DNA from: Neobacillus cucumis
GTDB taxonomy: Bacteria > Bacillota > Bacilli > Bacillales > Cytobacillaceae
Length of the DNA: 64,000 bases
Assembly: GCF_016908975.1 (NCBI RefSeq)
Contig: NZ_JAFBEX010000007.1
Coordinates: 124,001 to 188,000 of the forward strand
Direction of reading: 5' to 3'
Part shown: positions 47,124-56,070 of the stretch, piece by piece
How the letters are laid out: each line of letters opens with the position of its first letter
Numbering within the stretch: the stretch's first letter is position 1
The notes under the pieces: model-generated
Told to the model about the DNA's origin: nothing
Seen by the model: the letters and a program-made list of their open reading frames with translations, nothing else
Database searches by the model: none
Translations under genes and position numbers: made by a program

Positions 47124-48494
47124 CTAGTTAATGGTACCTGTCACCGTTTCATTAAATTTTTGCTTTTGTATGTGAATAAGTCTCATCGAGAGGGCGATTC
47201 CTGCGGCGAGGAGGCCGATGGTTAGGCCGATCCAGTAGCCTCTTGCTCCTAAGTTGGTGAAATTAGCTAACAAGTAACCGGTTGGCAAACAGATGAGCCA
47301 GTAGGCCACAAGTGTCATGATAAAGGCAATGTTTACGTCTTTATACCCTCTTAATGCCGCTTGGGCTGTTGCCTGGATGGCATCGGAAATTTGAAAGAAC
47401 AGCGCAAAGATTAAAAAGTTGGCCGTCAAATTTATAACGGCTTCTTCTGTTGAATAAAGTCCTGCCACCTGATAGCGAAAAGCAACCACAATTAAACCGG
47501 TCCCGATGGCAATTAACACCGCGATGGCAACCCCTAACCAACTATATTGTTTCGCATCTTTGTATCTCTTAGCGCCCACTTCAAACCCGACAAGTACAGT
47601 AAGCGCTGTTGAAATACTAATGGGGATCATGTATATGAATGAAACAACATTTAAGGCAGACTGATATGCCGCTATGGTTGTCACATTAAACTTACTCAAC
47701 AAAATGGTTACAATTGCAAACACCGTGGTCTCAAAGAAAACAGAAAGCCCCATCGGCACCCCGATTTTTAAAATCTCCTGACAATATTCCCACGAAAATT
47801 CCTTCAGATTGGGAAAAACGGAATAAGAAGAAAAAGGTTCATGTTTTTTAATCACATACACCGTCATCGCAAGGAATACCCAATCCGTAATCGCTGTGGC
47901 ATAGCCTGCCCCTGCCCCACCAAGCTCAGGAAAACCAAATTTCCCGAAGATCAGGACATAATTCAACACTAAGTTAATAGGCAATGATAAAAGCATAATA
48001 ATCATAATGACACGGGTTTTACCTAAGGCATAAATAAACGAACGAAGCACATTAAAAATAAACAGCGGAAGCAATCCAAAACTAAGTCCCACTAAGTAAT
48101 CAAAGGCAGTGTCTTGAACTTTAGGTGAAAGTTTCATGAAATTTAGAATGGGGTTTAACAAAAAATATCCTAGAATAACAACTATCATGGTAATTAAAAC
48201 AGAAAGGTAGATTCCATTTTTTACCACAAACGAAACTTCCTCTTTCTTTTTTTGTCCAAAACGCTGGGCCGCAATCGGTGATACTGCAAGGAAAATCCCA
48301 CTAATTCCGTTGAAAACAGGGCTCCAAATAGACGTGCCAATCGCCACCCCGGCTAAATCCGAACTATTATATCTTCCGGACATAATCGTATTAAAGACAA
48401 CCATTGAAAACATACCAAGTTGGGTAATTAATATGGGTAGTAATAGGACAATGATTTGTTTTGTCTTTTCCTTAAGTGTAAAAGTTTGGTTCAT
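47124..48494 (-). CDS. MATE-family multidrug efflux pump
   Basis: 456 residues, about 12 membrane helices in two halves. LPILITQLGMFSMVVFNTIMSG at the N-terminus, PLFIFNVLRSFIYALGKTR and QATAQAALRGYKDVNIAFIM are MATE (NorM/YdhE) signatures. Exports cationic drugs with Na+ or H+. TAGGAGTATAGTAT precedes the ATG. The substrate is unknown. Confidence 0.9.
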   Translation of the reverse strand: MNQTFTLKEKTKQIIVLLLPILITQLGMFSMVVFNTIMSGRYNSSDLAGVAIGTSIWSPVFNGISGIFLAVSPIAAQRFGQKKKEEVSFVVKNGIYLSVLITMIVVILGYFLLNPILNFMKLSPKVQDTAFDYLVGLSFGLLPLFIFNVLRSFIYALGKTRVIMIIMLLSLPINLVLNYVLIFGKFGFPELGGAGAGYATAITDWVFLAMTVYVIKKHEPFSSYSVFPNLKEFSWEYCQEILKIGVPMGLSVFFETTVFAIVTILLSKFNVTTIAAYQSALNVVSFIYMIPISISTALTVLVGFEVGAKRYKDAKQYSWLGVAIAVLIAIGTGLIVVAFRYQVAGLYSTEEAVINLTANFLIFALFFQISDAIQATAQAALRGYKDVNIAFIMTLVAYWLICLPTGYLLANFTNLGARGYWIGLTIGLLAAGIALSMRLIHIQKQKFNETVTGTIN

Positions 48495-48586
48495 ATACTA
48501 TACTCCTATAAAAATAAAAATCCGAATTTCATTATACCTTATTTTGGTTGAAATTTCCGCAAAAAAATAAGACTTCTAAAGAAGCC

Positions 48587-49381
48587 CTATTTCTTAACAA
48601 TTTTTGAGGGGTTATTTATTTTATATAATACCGCTTCCTCAACGATGAATTCCTCTGCTGCGTCTTTCCCCTTGCCCAATTTTTTAGCCGCCACTTTTCC
48701 ATCGAATTCAAGAACATCTCCAGATGCTAATTCAAACTTTTTCAAAGTTTTACTATGGCTACACCATGCAAGGCCTAAATCAAGAGGATTTTCCTGAACG
48801 ATTTGTACATTCTCCAATACAACTACCTCATCATTTTCCTCATTAAATGGATTATAGACGAGAGCAAACTGTTTCACAGATGCGGTAAAATGAACCTTAT
48901 CCACTGGAAGCTCTAATTTCGGTGCTTTCTCTTTCTTTGCTTTTGGTTCCCTAGCTGGTTTTGCTGGTGCCTTTTCCTTTTTTTGAGCCTCGACCGGGGC
49001 AGCGGTTTGTTTTGTTACTTCTTCTGTTGTTGCACCCCCCGAATCTTTTTCATCCATTTGGATCAGACTTTCCTTTCCAAAGCTAGACGACTGCATTTCC
49101 TTTAAAAAGGCCGGATGAATACAGGTTAGCTTGCCATCCTGAAACTCAATTACCAGTGTGTTAAACTCGTCTGTATTACCATAGGTTTCAAATCCTTTAA
49201 TGATCACTTGACGCTGAAGCTTGCGCTCTTTGTACCAAAACTCTCGTTTAGCAGCTGGTAATCCCCACTCTTTTAGTTTTTCCTTAAAATGATCTTCATC
49301 ACGAAAGGTTTGATAATCCCCTTTGGGCGGAATATATTGTGTTACTTCGGATTGTTCTATTTGTGAACGCAGAATGGCCAT
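48587..49381 (-). CDS. unidentified two-domain protein with a Lys/Ala/Pro linker
   Basis: 264 residues. The N-terminal part (AILRSQIEQSEVTQYIPPKG, REFWYKERKLQRQVIIKGFE) and the C-terminal part (VHFTASVKQFALVYNPFNEE, ELASGDVLEFDGKVAAKKLG) look like separate beta-rich domains joined by about 50 residues of KAPAKPAREPKAKKEKAPK type. No signal peptide or membrane helix. I do not recognise the family. GGAGGCAATTGTC lies before the chosen ATG, with a GTG one codon earlier. Confidence 0.6.
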   Translation of the reverse strand: MAILRSQIEQSEVTQYIPPKGDYQTFRDEDHFKEKLKEWGLPAAKREFWYKERKLQRQVIIKGFETYGNTDEFNTLVIEFQDGKLTCIHPAFLKEMQSSSFGKESLIQMDEKDSGGATTEEVTKQTAAPVEAQKKEKAPAKPAREPKAKKEKAPKLELPVDKVHFTASVKQFALVYNPFNEENDEVVVLENVQIVQENPLDLGLAWCSHSKTLKKFELASGDVLEFDGKVAAKKLGKGKDAAEEFIVEEAVLYKINNPSKIVKK

Positions 49382-49473
49382 CACGACAATTGCCTCCATT
49401 ATTATGTATTGTTTCTAGATTATAACATTTAATATTGAAAATGATAATGGAAGCAGATGCTTCTCTAAGAAAA

Positions 49474-49503
49474 GAAAAAAGACTCTCGCAATGAGAGCCT
49501 TTT
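49474..49503 (-). terminator. terminator after the cold-shock gene
   Basis: On the minus strand GGCTCTC pairs with GAGAGTC around ATTGC, followed by TTTTTTC. Confidence 0.75.
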
Positions 49504-49520
49504 GTTGAATGGCTTAAAAA

Positions 49521-49721
49521 TTATATTTTACGAACGTTAGAAGCTTGTGGTCCACGTTGACCTTGTTCAACGTCGAAAGAAACTGCTTGACCTTCGTCTA
49601 AAGATTTGAAGCCTTCGCCTTGGATTGCTGAGAAGTGAACGAATACATCGTCTCCACCTTCGCGTTCGATGAATCCGAAGCCTTTTTCTGCGTTAAACCA
49701 TTTTACTTTACCTTGTTCCAT
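49521..49721 (-). CDS. cold-shock protein (CspA/CspB family)
   Basis: 66 residues, a five-strand OB fold binding single-stranded nucleic acid. RNP1-like KGFGFIE and RNP2-like VFVHFSAI are intact, with [20 protein letters not shown] at the start. ATG 49721 follows AGGAGGAACCACAC. The 49.7-50.0 kb leader is AT-rich, as expected for a cold-shock mRNA. An RNA chaperone role is likely. Confidence 0.93.
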   Translation of the reverse strand: MEQGKVKWFNAEKGFGFIEREGGDDVFVHFSAIQGEGFKSLDEGQAVSFDVEQGQRGPQASNVRKI

Positions 49722-50008
49722 GTGTGGTTCCTCCTGCTGTGTGCTGTGCACACAATTTGTTACTATCCTTGCTCAAATCTTCAAGACAAAAAGCAGTTAC
49801 ACTTTAACGTTCTTTCCGACTCACAAAAATAATTCTTCTTTACTATAACAGAAACAAACTAATTAAGCAAACACTGTTGAAGCTTCTTTTGCCTTTTGAT
49901 AGAAAAGTTATAGGTAAATATAGGCATTTTATACCATAATTTGTATTTCTAAATTGCATTTAGATAAGGCATTTTTGATAGTATAATAACAAAGGAATTT
50001 TAATAAAA

Positions 50009-50024
50009 GGGCTCTGTTAATTTG
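50009..50024. repeat. isolated end of the inverted-repeat element (copy E remnant)
   Basis: AGGGCTCTGTTAATTT matches the left end of copies A and B. No core or right end follows; instead the sequence runs into an MFS gene fragment. Confidence 0.6.
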
Positions 50025-50028
50025 GCTG

Positions 50029-50167
50029 TTGAGCGATCGCCGCCCGGATATTTTTATTGAAGGGATGCACATCGTCTTTATTGGATCAGCAAGTATTTGC
50101 TTCGTTTCTGCTTTTCTGACCGGGATGCGGTTATTCAGGGCAAAGGTGGCGTTACGACAACATTAAA
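50029..50167 (+). pseudogene. 3' fragment of an MFS exporter gene
   Basis: The frame SDRRPDIFIEGMHIVFIGSA-SICFVSAFLTGMRLF ends in a stop and looks like the last helix and tail of a DHA2-family MFS pump (compare IEGMHIVF.GSA with the C-termini of the two intact pumps). It has no start region or ribosome site. A deletion remnant beside a repeat end is the likely explanation. Confidence 0.5.
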
Positions 50168-50247
50168 ATTTCTTCAATAGACAAATATAATTTTTAAATG
50201 AATCATATTTTTAGAAGGAGTGGATTTTTGATATTCAGGAGGGGCCT

Positions 50248-50976
50248 ATGATTAGAATCAATCATCAGGTTGTAGAACCGAGCGAGCTTAAAGGAATAAC
50301 TATACCAGAACAGAAAAATATTATTCAATTAATGGCACGTTATCAAACGTCGTATGAATATCAGTCAAGTAGTCAACTGAAGTTTGAGCTCCTTTTTCGT
50401 ACCAATATCATGAAGGCCGCCCGGGAACTGAACAAGAGCGGGGCAAAGTTTACCACTTTCACGTATGCGTTTTGCAATAAAACGTATTGGGATCGATTAC
50501 CAAATGGCGGATTTTTATTAAAGCCTTCGGCTAGCCCGTCTGTGGCGATTTTAGACATTCTTAAAAATGGCAAACTCTATGCGTTTGAATGTAGCACTGG
50601 GAAAGCGATCGTTTTATATATCGCTACACTTTATACGATTGGACAGGAGCGCTTTGATGTCTTATTTGACCGGCTTTATTTAATGGATTGGCAATTTGAT
50701 GATGACCTCCCCATTTATCAGGTGTATTCAGATGATTATCTGCCGGGTGATATTCTTCATTTTAACAATCCCGATTTTGACCCAAAACAGCCGCATTGGC
50801 GTGCTGAGAATGTGATCTATTTTGGCGATGATTCCTATTACGGTCACGGAGTTGGCATCCAAAACGCTAGTGCCATCATCAACTTCCTAAACAAAAAAAG
50901 AAAGCCTAATTCCAAGAATTCCGCCTACCTCATGCGCTTAATAACCCGTCCATATTTTCAATCTTTTTTATACTAA
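50248..50976 (+). CDS. tgl: protein-glutamine gamma-glutamyltransferase (spore coat)
   Basis: 242 residues. Crosslinks spore-coat proteins through glutamine and lysine in the mother cell late in sporulation. The catalytic pair Glu114-Cys115 (AFECSTGKA) and Glu187 (HWRAENVIYFG) match the active site of B. subtilis Tgl. CAGGAGGGGCCT precedes the ATG. Its presence marks the organism as spore-forming. A sigma-K-type promoter was not identified with confidence. Confidence 0.93.
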   Translation: MIRINHQVVEPSELKGITIPEQKNIIQLMARYQTSYEYQSSSQLKFELLFRTNIMKAARELNKSGAKFTTFTYAFCNKTYWDRLPNGGFLLKPSASPSVAILDILKNGKLYAFECSTGKAIVLYIATLYTIGQERFDVLFDRLYLMDWQFDDDLPIYQVYSDDYLPGDILHFNNPDFDPKQPHWRAENVIYFGDDSYYGHGVGIQNASAIINFLNKKRKPNSKNSAYLMRLITRPYFQSFLY

Positions 50977-50989
50977 AATACGTAAAATA

Positions 50990-51025
50990 GGTGACAGGCA
51001 CCGCCCAAGGGCGGTGCCTGTCACC
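50990..51025. repeat. GGTGACAGGCACC hairpin repeat
   Basis: A perfect 17-bp stem (GGTGACAGGCACCGCCC) with a 2-nt loop between tgl and thiY. Related shorter forms lie at 47077-47150 and 63729-63747. These are common in Bacillaceae between convergent genes and probably end transcription. Confidence 0.75.
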
Positions 51026-51045
51026 ATTTCTACTTTTATGAAGTT

Positions 51046-52059
51046 CTAAAAGTTGATAAACGCGTCTTCTGCTTTTACATTGGATTTAATGACTTTGTTG
51101 TCTTTTAGCCATTGGGCGACCTGTGACCATGTTTGTGGGTCTTGGTAGCCGAAGGATTTGTCTTTTGCCTCCATGAGTGGCAAGAGAATGTTTAAGCTCT
51201 TCGTTTCAATGTCTTTCTCTAATGGAGATGATTTATCTTCATGTTTTAGTAAAATAGATAAGCCGTCTTCTGGATGGTCCTGTACATATTTTTGACCTTC
51301 CCGAACCGCTGTCATAAACTTTTTGAACACTTCTTGTTTCGCTTTTAGTTCTTTTTCACTGCCGACTAATACTAGTTCATAGTAATCCGGTACCCCATAG
51401 TCAGCCGGATTTAGCGTGCGCATTGGATGTCCCTCTTTGTCGAGTAATAATTTCTCGTGATTAATATAACCGCCAATCAGTGCGTTTGTTTTCTTCGTAG
51501 CCATCGCCGGAATTAAGTCCCAGCCAACATCGACCATTTTAATCTTCGAAGCATCGCCTCCATCAGCTTTTACCATCGATTGAACGATTGCCTCATCTAA
51601 TGGAATCGATGGATAGCCAATCGTTTTCCCTGCCAAGTCCTTAGGTGATTTAATGGAGCTGTCAGCTGGAACCATTAATTGATTAAGCGGGTGACGGACA
51701 ATCGCAGCAAACGATTTTACGGGAATATCCTCGCCGCGAGCCACCAAGACCTGTGGTTGATAACTTAAGGCCATATCGACTTGGTTCGCTGCCACTAATT
51801 TTAACGGATCATTGGTATCTGCTGGCATTTGTATATCGACATCTAGACCCTGTTCTTTAAAATAGCCCTTCTCCTCCGCAGCATAAAGGAAAGAGTGGAC
51901 CGCATTTGGATACCAATCTAGCATTAAGCTCACTTTCTCGAGCTTTTGGTCTGTCCCTGATGTACTCTTTTTAGTTGCACTTTGATCGTTTTTTCCGCAA
52001 GCACTTAGAATCAGCAGCAAAAGACTGATCATGATTATGGCACTTTTCTTCATTTTCAC
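51046..52059 (-). CDS. thiY: thiamine-precursor ABC transporter, substrate-binding lipoprotein
   Basis: 337 residues. A lipobox (LILSACG) anchors it outside the membrane. VSLMLDWYPNAVHSFLYAAEEKGYF is the THI5/NMT1 signature of the pyrimidine-binding proteins. In B. halodurans ThiY binds N-formyl-4-amino-5-aminomethyl-2-methylpyrimidine (FAMP). It is the last gene of the thi operon, 12 bp after thiX. Confidence 0.92.
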   Translation of the reverse strand: MKMKKSAIIMISLLLLILSACGKNDQSATKKSTSGTDQKLEKVSLMLDWYPNAVHSFLYAAEEKGYFKEQGLDVDIQMPADTNDPLKLVAANQVDMALSYQPQVLVARGEDIPVKSFAAIVRHPLNQLMVPADSSIKSPKDLAGKTIGYPSIPLDEAIVQSMVKADGGDASKIKMVDVGWDLIPAMATKKTNALIGGYINHEKLLLDKEGHPMRTLNPADYGVPDYYELVLVGSEKELKAKQEVFKKFMTAVREGQKYVQDHPEDGLSILLKHEDKSSPLEKDIETKSLNILLPLMEAKDKSFGYQDPQTWSQVAQWLKDNKVIKSNVKAEDAFINF

Positions 52060-52071
52060 TTACTTCCCTTC

Positions 52072-52842
52072 TTAGATGTGAACTTTATTCTTTAATAGTT
52101 GTTTTTCAATCAAACTGATCAATAAAAACAAAACAATTCCTAATAATGATAATAGAAAAATAGCAGCAAACACGGCATCAGCCTGTAAACTTCCCGACAT
52201 CCGCCGGCTGAAGTATCCAAGACCCTCACTGGCACCCAGCCATTCGCCAATCGTAGCCCCGACAACACAATAAACAACCGACATTTTTAATCCAGACATA
52301 AACGACGGCAAGGCAAGCGGCACTTGAATTTTTTTAAAAATCGACCAGCGGTTTGCCCCCATTGTCAACAGTAATTCACGGTACTCCTCGGCACCTGATT
52401 TCAACCCATCATAGGTACTAACGACAATCGGGAAAAACGCGGTTAAAATCGTGACCGCAATCTTGCTCCAAATTGAATAGCCAAACCACATGATGAAAAT
52501 CGGCGAAATCGCAATCAGTGGAATGGTTTGTGAAATAACCAAAAATGGATAAAGGACTTTCTCTAAGGAACGGGAAAAGTGCATCCCGACTCCGAGCATA
52601 GTGCCAGCCGTAACCGAAATGGCAAAACCGATTAAAACCTCTTTAAGAGTCGCAGGCAGATGCACCTGAAACAACAGTTCTCGGTTGTTCATCAAAGAGC
52701 GCCAGATCGCAGATGGAGATGGCAAGATAAACGCTGGTATAATCCCCCGATTCACGATTATTTGCCATATGCTGACAATAAGAATCACAACGATGACAAA
52801 TAAACCGTAATCACTTCCCCATTTTGTTAATTTAGTTTTCAT
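52072..52842 (-). CDS. thiX: thiamine-precursor ABC transporter, permease
   Basis: 256 residues with about six helices, in the SsuC/TauC/ThiX permease class. The EAA loop is EEYRELLLTMGANRWSIFKKIQVPLALPS. It overlaps the end of thiZ by 11 bp, showing translational coupling. With ThiZ and ThiY it imports FAMP. Confidence 0.92.
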   Translation of the reverse strand: MKTKLTKWGSDYGLFVIVVILIVSIWQIIVNRGIIPAFILPSPSAIWRSLMNNRELLFQVHLPATLKEVLIGFAISVTAGTMLGVGMHFSRSLEKVLYPFLVISQTIPLIAISPIFIMWFGYSIWSKIAVTILTAFFPIVVSTYDGLKSGAEEYRELLLTMGANRWSIFKKIQVPLALPSFMSGLKMSVVYCVVGATIGEWLGASEGLGYFSRRMSGSLQADAVFAAIFLLSLLGIVLFLLISLIEKQLLKNKVHI

Positions 52843-53569
52843 GTTGTATCAGCCACTCCAGTTCTTTTCTCATTCTAATAAAATCAGTCTGGTAGATTAG
52901 TGCTGAATTTCTTGGTCTTGGCAGGTCGACCTTCCATTCCACAATTCCTTCCCCTTTGAGAACATAGATTCTGTCACTAAGCAATAAGGCCTCCTCCAGA
53001 TCATGGGTGATGAATAGGACCGTTTTCTGTAATTCTCCCCACAGACCCAATAACCAGCTATGCATGTTTCGTTTTGTCATCGAATCAAGTGCCCCAAATG
53101 GTTCATCCAATAACAATAGGTCTTTTCCGGTCATAAGCGTTCGTAAAAAAGCAACCCGCTGCCGCATTCCGCCTGACAGTTCATTGGGATATGAATTTTC
53201 ATAATCAGCCAGTCCAAAACGGGCCAGCCATTCACGGACTTCCGCTAATTTAGCTTTCTTATTTCCTTTGGCCATTTCTAGCGGCAATAGAACATTGTCT
53301 AAAACGGTTCTCCATGGTAAAAGCAGGTCCTTTTGCGGCATATAGCCAACTTGTCCTAATCTCTTGCCTGTCACTTTACCCTCGTTTATAAGGATTTCAC
53401 CTTGATCTGGTTCAAGTAACCCTGTCACTAACTTAAATAGAGTACTTTTTCCAGAACCGCTCGCCCCAATGACAGAAACAAATTCCCCTGCTTTCACATC
53501 AAGTGACAATTGTTCAAAAATCGGTTTCTCCTTGCCAAAGGTAAAAAATAGTTCGTTAATCTGTAGCAT
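52832..53569 (-). CDS. thiZ: thiamine-precursor ABC transporter, ATPase
   Basis: 245 residues. Walker A GASGSGKSTLFK, Q-loop PQKDLLLPWR, signature LSGGMRQRVAF and Walker B LLLLDEPFGALD are intact. ATG 53569 lies 5 bp after the tenA stop; the longer frame to 53629 runs inside tenA. Drives FAMP uptake with ThiX and ThiY. Confidence 0.92.
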   Translation of the reverse strand: MLQINELFFTFGKEKPIFEQLSLDVKAGEFVSVIGASGSGKSTLFKLVTGLLEPDQGEILINEGKVTGKRLGQVGYMPQKDLLLPWRTVLDNVLLPLEMAKGNKKAKLAEVREWLARFGLADYENSYPNELSGGMRQRVAFLRTLMTGKDLLLLDEPFGALDSMTKRNMHSWLLGLWGELQKTVLFITHDLEEALLLSDRIYVLKGEGIVEWKVDLPRPRNSALIYQTDFIRMRKELEWLIQHEN

Positions 53570-53576
53570 CGATGAA

Positions 53577-54248
53577 TTAGACAGGCCACTCGCCCCCCAG
53601 GTAGACCATATCCCAAAACATATATTCAAAACGGGAGGTTGTTAAGAAGTGTTCTTCTAAAATGGCTAATTCCCATTCCGGCTTACCTTCTGTTAATTGA
53701 TCTAATAAATCAATGAGCCACTCAGCAAGAGCCCCAAACTCTAGGGAAGAGTACATGTTAACCCATTCACCATAGAGATAGTGCTCACTAGCACCTTGAT
53801 AGTTAGCTGCTAGCATCTTGCCAATCTCCCAATAGCTCCACATACACGGCAATAAAGCGGAAATTAATTCTTCCAATGAACCATTTTGTGCCACATTTAA
53901 CATATATCGGGTATAAGCTAAATTTATTGGCGTCGGCTTCGTCTCTTCTAGCTGCTCGTGGGTAATCTCAAACCTTTCAGCATATTGACGATGTAAGTCC
54001 ATTTCCCCATGCAAGGTCTCATGAAGAAGTTTGGCAAAGCTAGCCATTGTCTCGATGTCTCTTGCTTTTACCGCTCCAAACGCAAACAGTTTGGAATAAT
54101 CGATTAAGAACACGTAATCCTGTTTCATGTAGCGAATAAACGACTCAACCGGCAAGTCGCCTTTTCCCATTCCGACTACAAATGGATGCTGATGGGTTTT
54201 CTCCCATATATCACTTACTTTTTGAAAAAGTCGCTGAGAAAATTTCAT
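53577..54248 (-). CDS. tenA: aminopyrimidine aminohydrolase TenA
   Basis: 223 residues, all-helical. Hydrolyses aminopyrimidine (HMP-NH2) to HMP in thiamine salvage. FIRYMKQDYVFLIDYSKLFA holds the early active-site residues, and ALLPCMWSYWEIG the catalytic cysteine, with a glutamate near SRFEYMFWDM. GATAGGAGGACCAGC precedes ATG 54248. It follows ylmB by 10 bp, whose product supplies its substrate. Confidence 0.95.
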   Translation of the reverse strand: MKFSQRLFQKVSDIWEKTHQHPFVVGMGKGDLPVESFIRYMKQDYVFLIDYSKLFAFGAVKARDIETMASFAKLLHETLHGEMDLHRQYAERFEITHEQLEETKPTPINLAYTRYMLNVAQNGSLEELISALLPCMWSYWEIGKMLAANYQGASEHYLYGEWVNMYSSLEFGALAEWLIDLLDQLTEGKPEWELAILEEHFLTTSRFEYMFWDMVYLGGEWPV

Positions 54249-54258
54249 GCTGGTCCTC

Positions 54259-55536
54259 CTATCTCTTCGTGTTGCACCACTCAGCAATAAAAATAGCGAT
54301 TACCTTTGTAAAATCTAACAGCTGCTGTATGTCCAACTTTTCATTAACGGCATGCGCATCTTCTAACTTTCCAGGTCCAAAAATGGCAGTCGGAATCCCC
54401 GCACGGCCGAGCCAGCCTGCATCGGTGACAGTAGTGGACATTCCCACATTTGCCTTTTGCTCTGTCATTTTTTCAAATGAGCTGGTTAAAAGTTGGGTTG
54501 CTGGGTGTTCCTGATCGATTTCTAAGGATGGAAAAATCTCACCGCGATCGACAATCATCGATTTGCCACCCCAAACAAACTCTGGCGGATTGTCCTTTAG
54601 CCATGGATCTGCGGCGGCAACAGCATAAATGTGCTGCTCAATTTCATTTATCACTTCTTCATAATCTTCATTTGGATAAAAATGAACCGTTACCCATAAT
54701 GCACAGCGATCGGCCACAAACGCCGCATGCCTTCCTCCCTCAATAACAGCAGGATTAATCGTATTCGTGCCTGGTGGGAATCCTTCATAGCTTTTGGTGA
54801 CAGCCCAGTGGCGTTCTAATTCCTGAAGTCCAGCGATAATTTTCATCATTTTTTCAATCGCACTGGCCCCTTTGATCCCGCCGCCGGCATGAATCATTTT
54901 TCGGCGGATCCCATCGTGATGAGTTTCTTTACTTTGAATGGTGATCCAGCCGGTTATGACGCCGCCTTGTCCTTGAATATGTAAATCACTGGTATCAACG
55001 ACTACCGCATAGTCTGCACTGTAGCCCCGCTCGACACAGGCCTGTGTCCCAGCTTCCCCTACTTCTTCCCCAATAACGGATTGAAATTGCAGATCGCCTT
55101 TTAAGGTAATACCAAGTTCTTTTAACAGCTTTATAGCGAAAAGAGATGCAGCAATACCGCCCTTCATGTCCGCAACACCCCGTCCAACGATGTGACCGTC
55201 CCTAATGACCGTTTCAAATGGCGGTGTCAGCCATTCTTTATCGTCTCCCACTTCGGCAACATCCACATGTCCATTTACGATTAAGCTATTAAAATGCTCT
55301 GAAGAATCCCCGCGTAAAATTCCGACCACATTAGGATCCCCTGGATAGACATCCCACATATCCGTGGTAAATCCTAAATTTTCTAAATAGGTCTTAATAA
55401 AATCCTGAACACTGTTGGTATTACGGGCAGGAGGGCTGACAGTTGGAAAGGCAACCAGCTGGGATAACAGGTCAAGCAATTCGTCTTTTCTTGCTTCCAC
55501 TTCACTTGTCATTTTTTCCATTAGTTCCTCGTTCAT
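54259..55536 (-). CDS. ylmB: formylaminopyrimidine deformylase YlmB (M20 family)
   Basis: 425 residues, a zinc hydrolase of the ArgE/DapE/M20 group. Metal ligands are visible in NGHVDVAEVG, DMKGG and GEEVGEAGT. In this operon the role is removal of the formyl group from FAMP before TenA. ATG 55536 follows GGAGTGAGAAAC. It lies between thiW and tenA, which is what makes it YlmB and not a general peptidase. Confidence 0.9.
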   Translation of the reverse strand: MNEELMEKMTSEVEARKDELLDLLSQLVAFPTVSPPARNTNSVQDFIKTYLENLGFTTDMWDVYPGDPNVVGILRGDSSEHFNSLIVNGHVDVAEVGDDKEWLTPPFETVIRDGHIVGRGVADMKGGIAASLFAIKLLKELGITLKGDLQFQSVIGEEVGEAGTQACVERGYSADYAVVVDTSDLHIQGQGGVITGWITIQSKETHHDGIRRKMIHAGGGIKGASAIEKMMKIIAGLQELERHWAVTKSYEGFPPGTNTINPAVIEGGRHAAFVADRCALWVTVHFYPNEDYEEVINEIEQHIYAVAAADPWLKDNPPEFVWGGKSMIVDRGEIFPSLEIDQEHPATQLLTSSFEKMTEQKANVGMSTTVTDAGWLGRAGIPTAIFGPGKLEDAHAVNEKLDIQQLLDFTKVIAIFIAEWCNTKR

Positions 55537-55554
55537 GTTTCTCACTCCACCAAT

Positions 55555-56070
55555 CTAATTTTTAATAGCTGGAGATTTGTTTTCGTCCACTGTTACTACT
55601 TTCTTTCTTAAGAAGATAACTAATACAACAAATCCTAATAGTGCACCCGCAAAAGAGCTGAAAATGAATAACGGGATAAATCCAAATAATGTTGCTTTTT
55701 GTCCTAAAATCAACGTAGCAATTGGATAGGATAGCAATGCACCAAGGACACCCGTCCCAATAACTTCACCTGCAAATGCTAAGTAAATCTTTTTTGTTTT
55801 TAAAAATAAGAGTGATGCTAGCAAAGCTCCGACCATACTGCCCGGAAAGGCAAAAATGGATCCTGTTCCCATAAGATTTCGGATAAGCGAAATACAAAAG
55901 GCCTGGGCAACCGCGTAATAGGGACCTAATAAAACAGCCGATAACACGTTAAAAAAATGCTGCATAGGAAATACCTTTGTAAAACCAATCGGAATGGCTA
56001 CCATGTTACTTGTAATCGTACCCATCGCTATCATCATCGCCGTTAGTGTCAGCTTATACGTTTTACTCAT
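55555..56070 (-). CDS. thiW: ThiW, energy-coupling-factor-type thiamine-precursor transporter subunit
   Basis: 171 residues with about five or six helices. TAMMIAMGTITSNMVAIPIGFTK and ISLIRNLMGTGSIFAFPGSM are typical of ThiW, the predicted S component for thiazole uptake. It needs a shared EcfAT module elsewhere in the genome. It overlaps thiE by 8 bp. Confidence 0.85.
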   Translation of the reverse strand: MSKTYKLTLTAMMIAMGTITSNMVAIPIGFTKVFPMQHFFNVLSAVLLGPYYAVAQAFCISLIRNLMGTGSIFAFPGSMVGALLASLLFLKTKKIYLAFAGEVIGTGVLGALLSYPIATLILGQKATLFGFIPLFIFSSFAGALLGFVVLVIFLRKKVVTVDENKSPAIKN

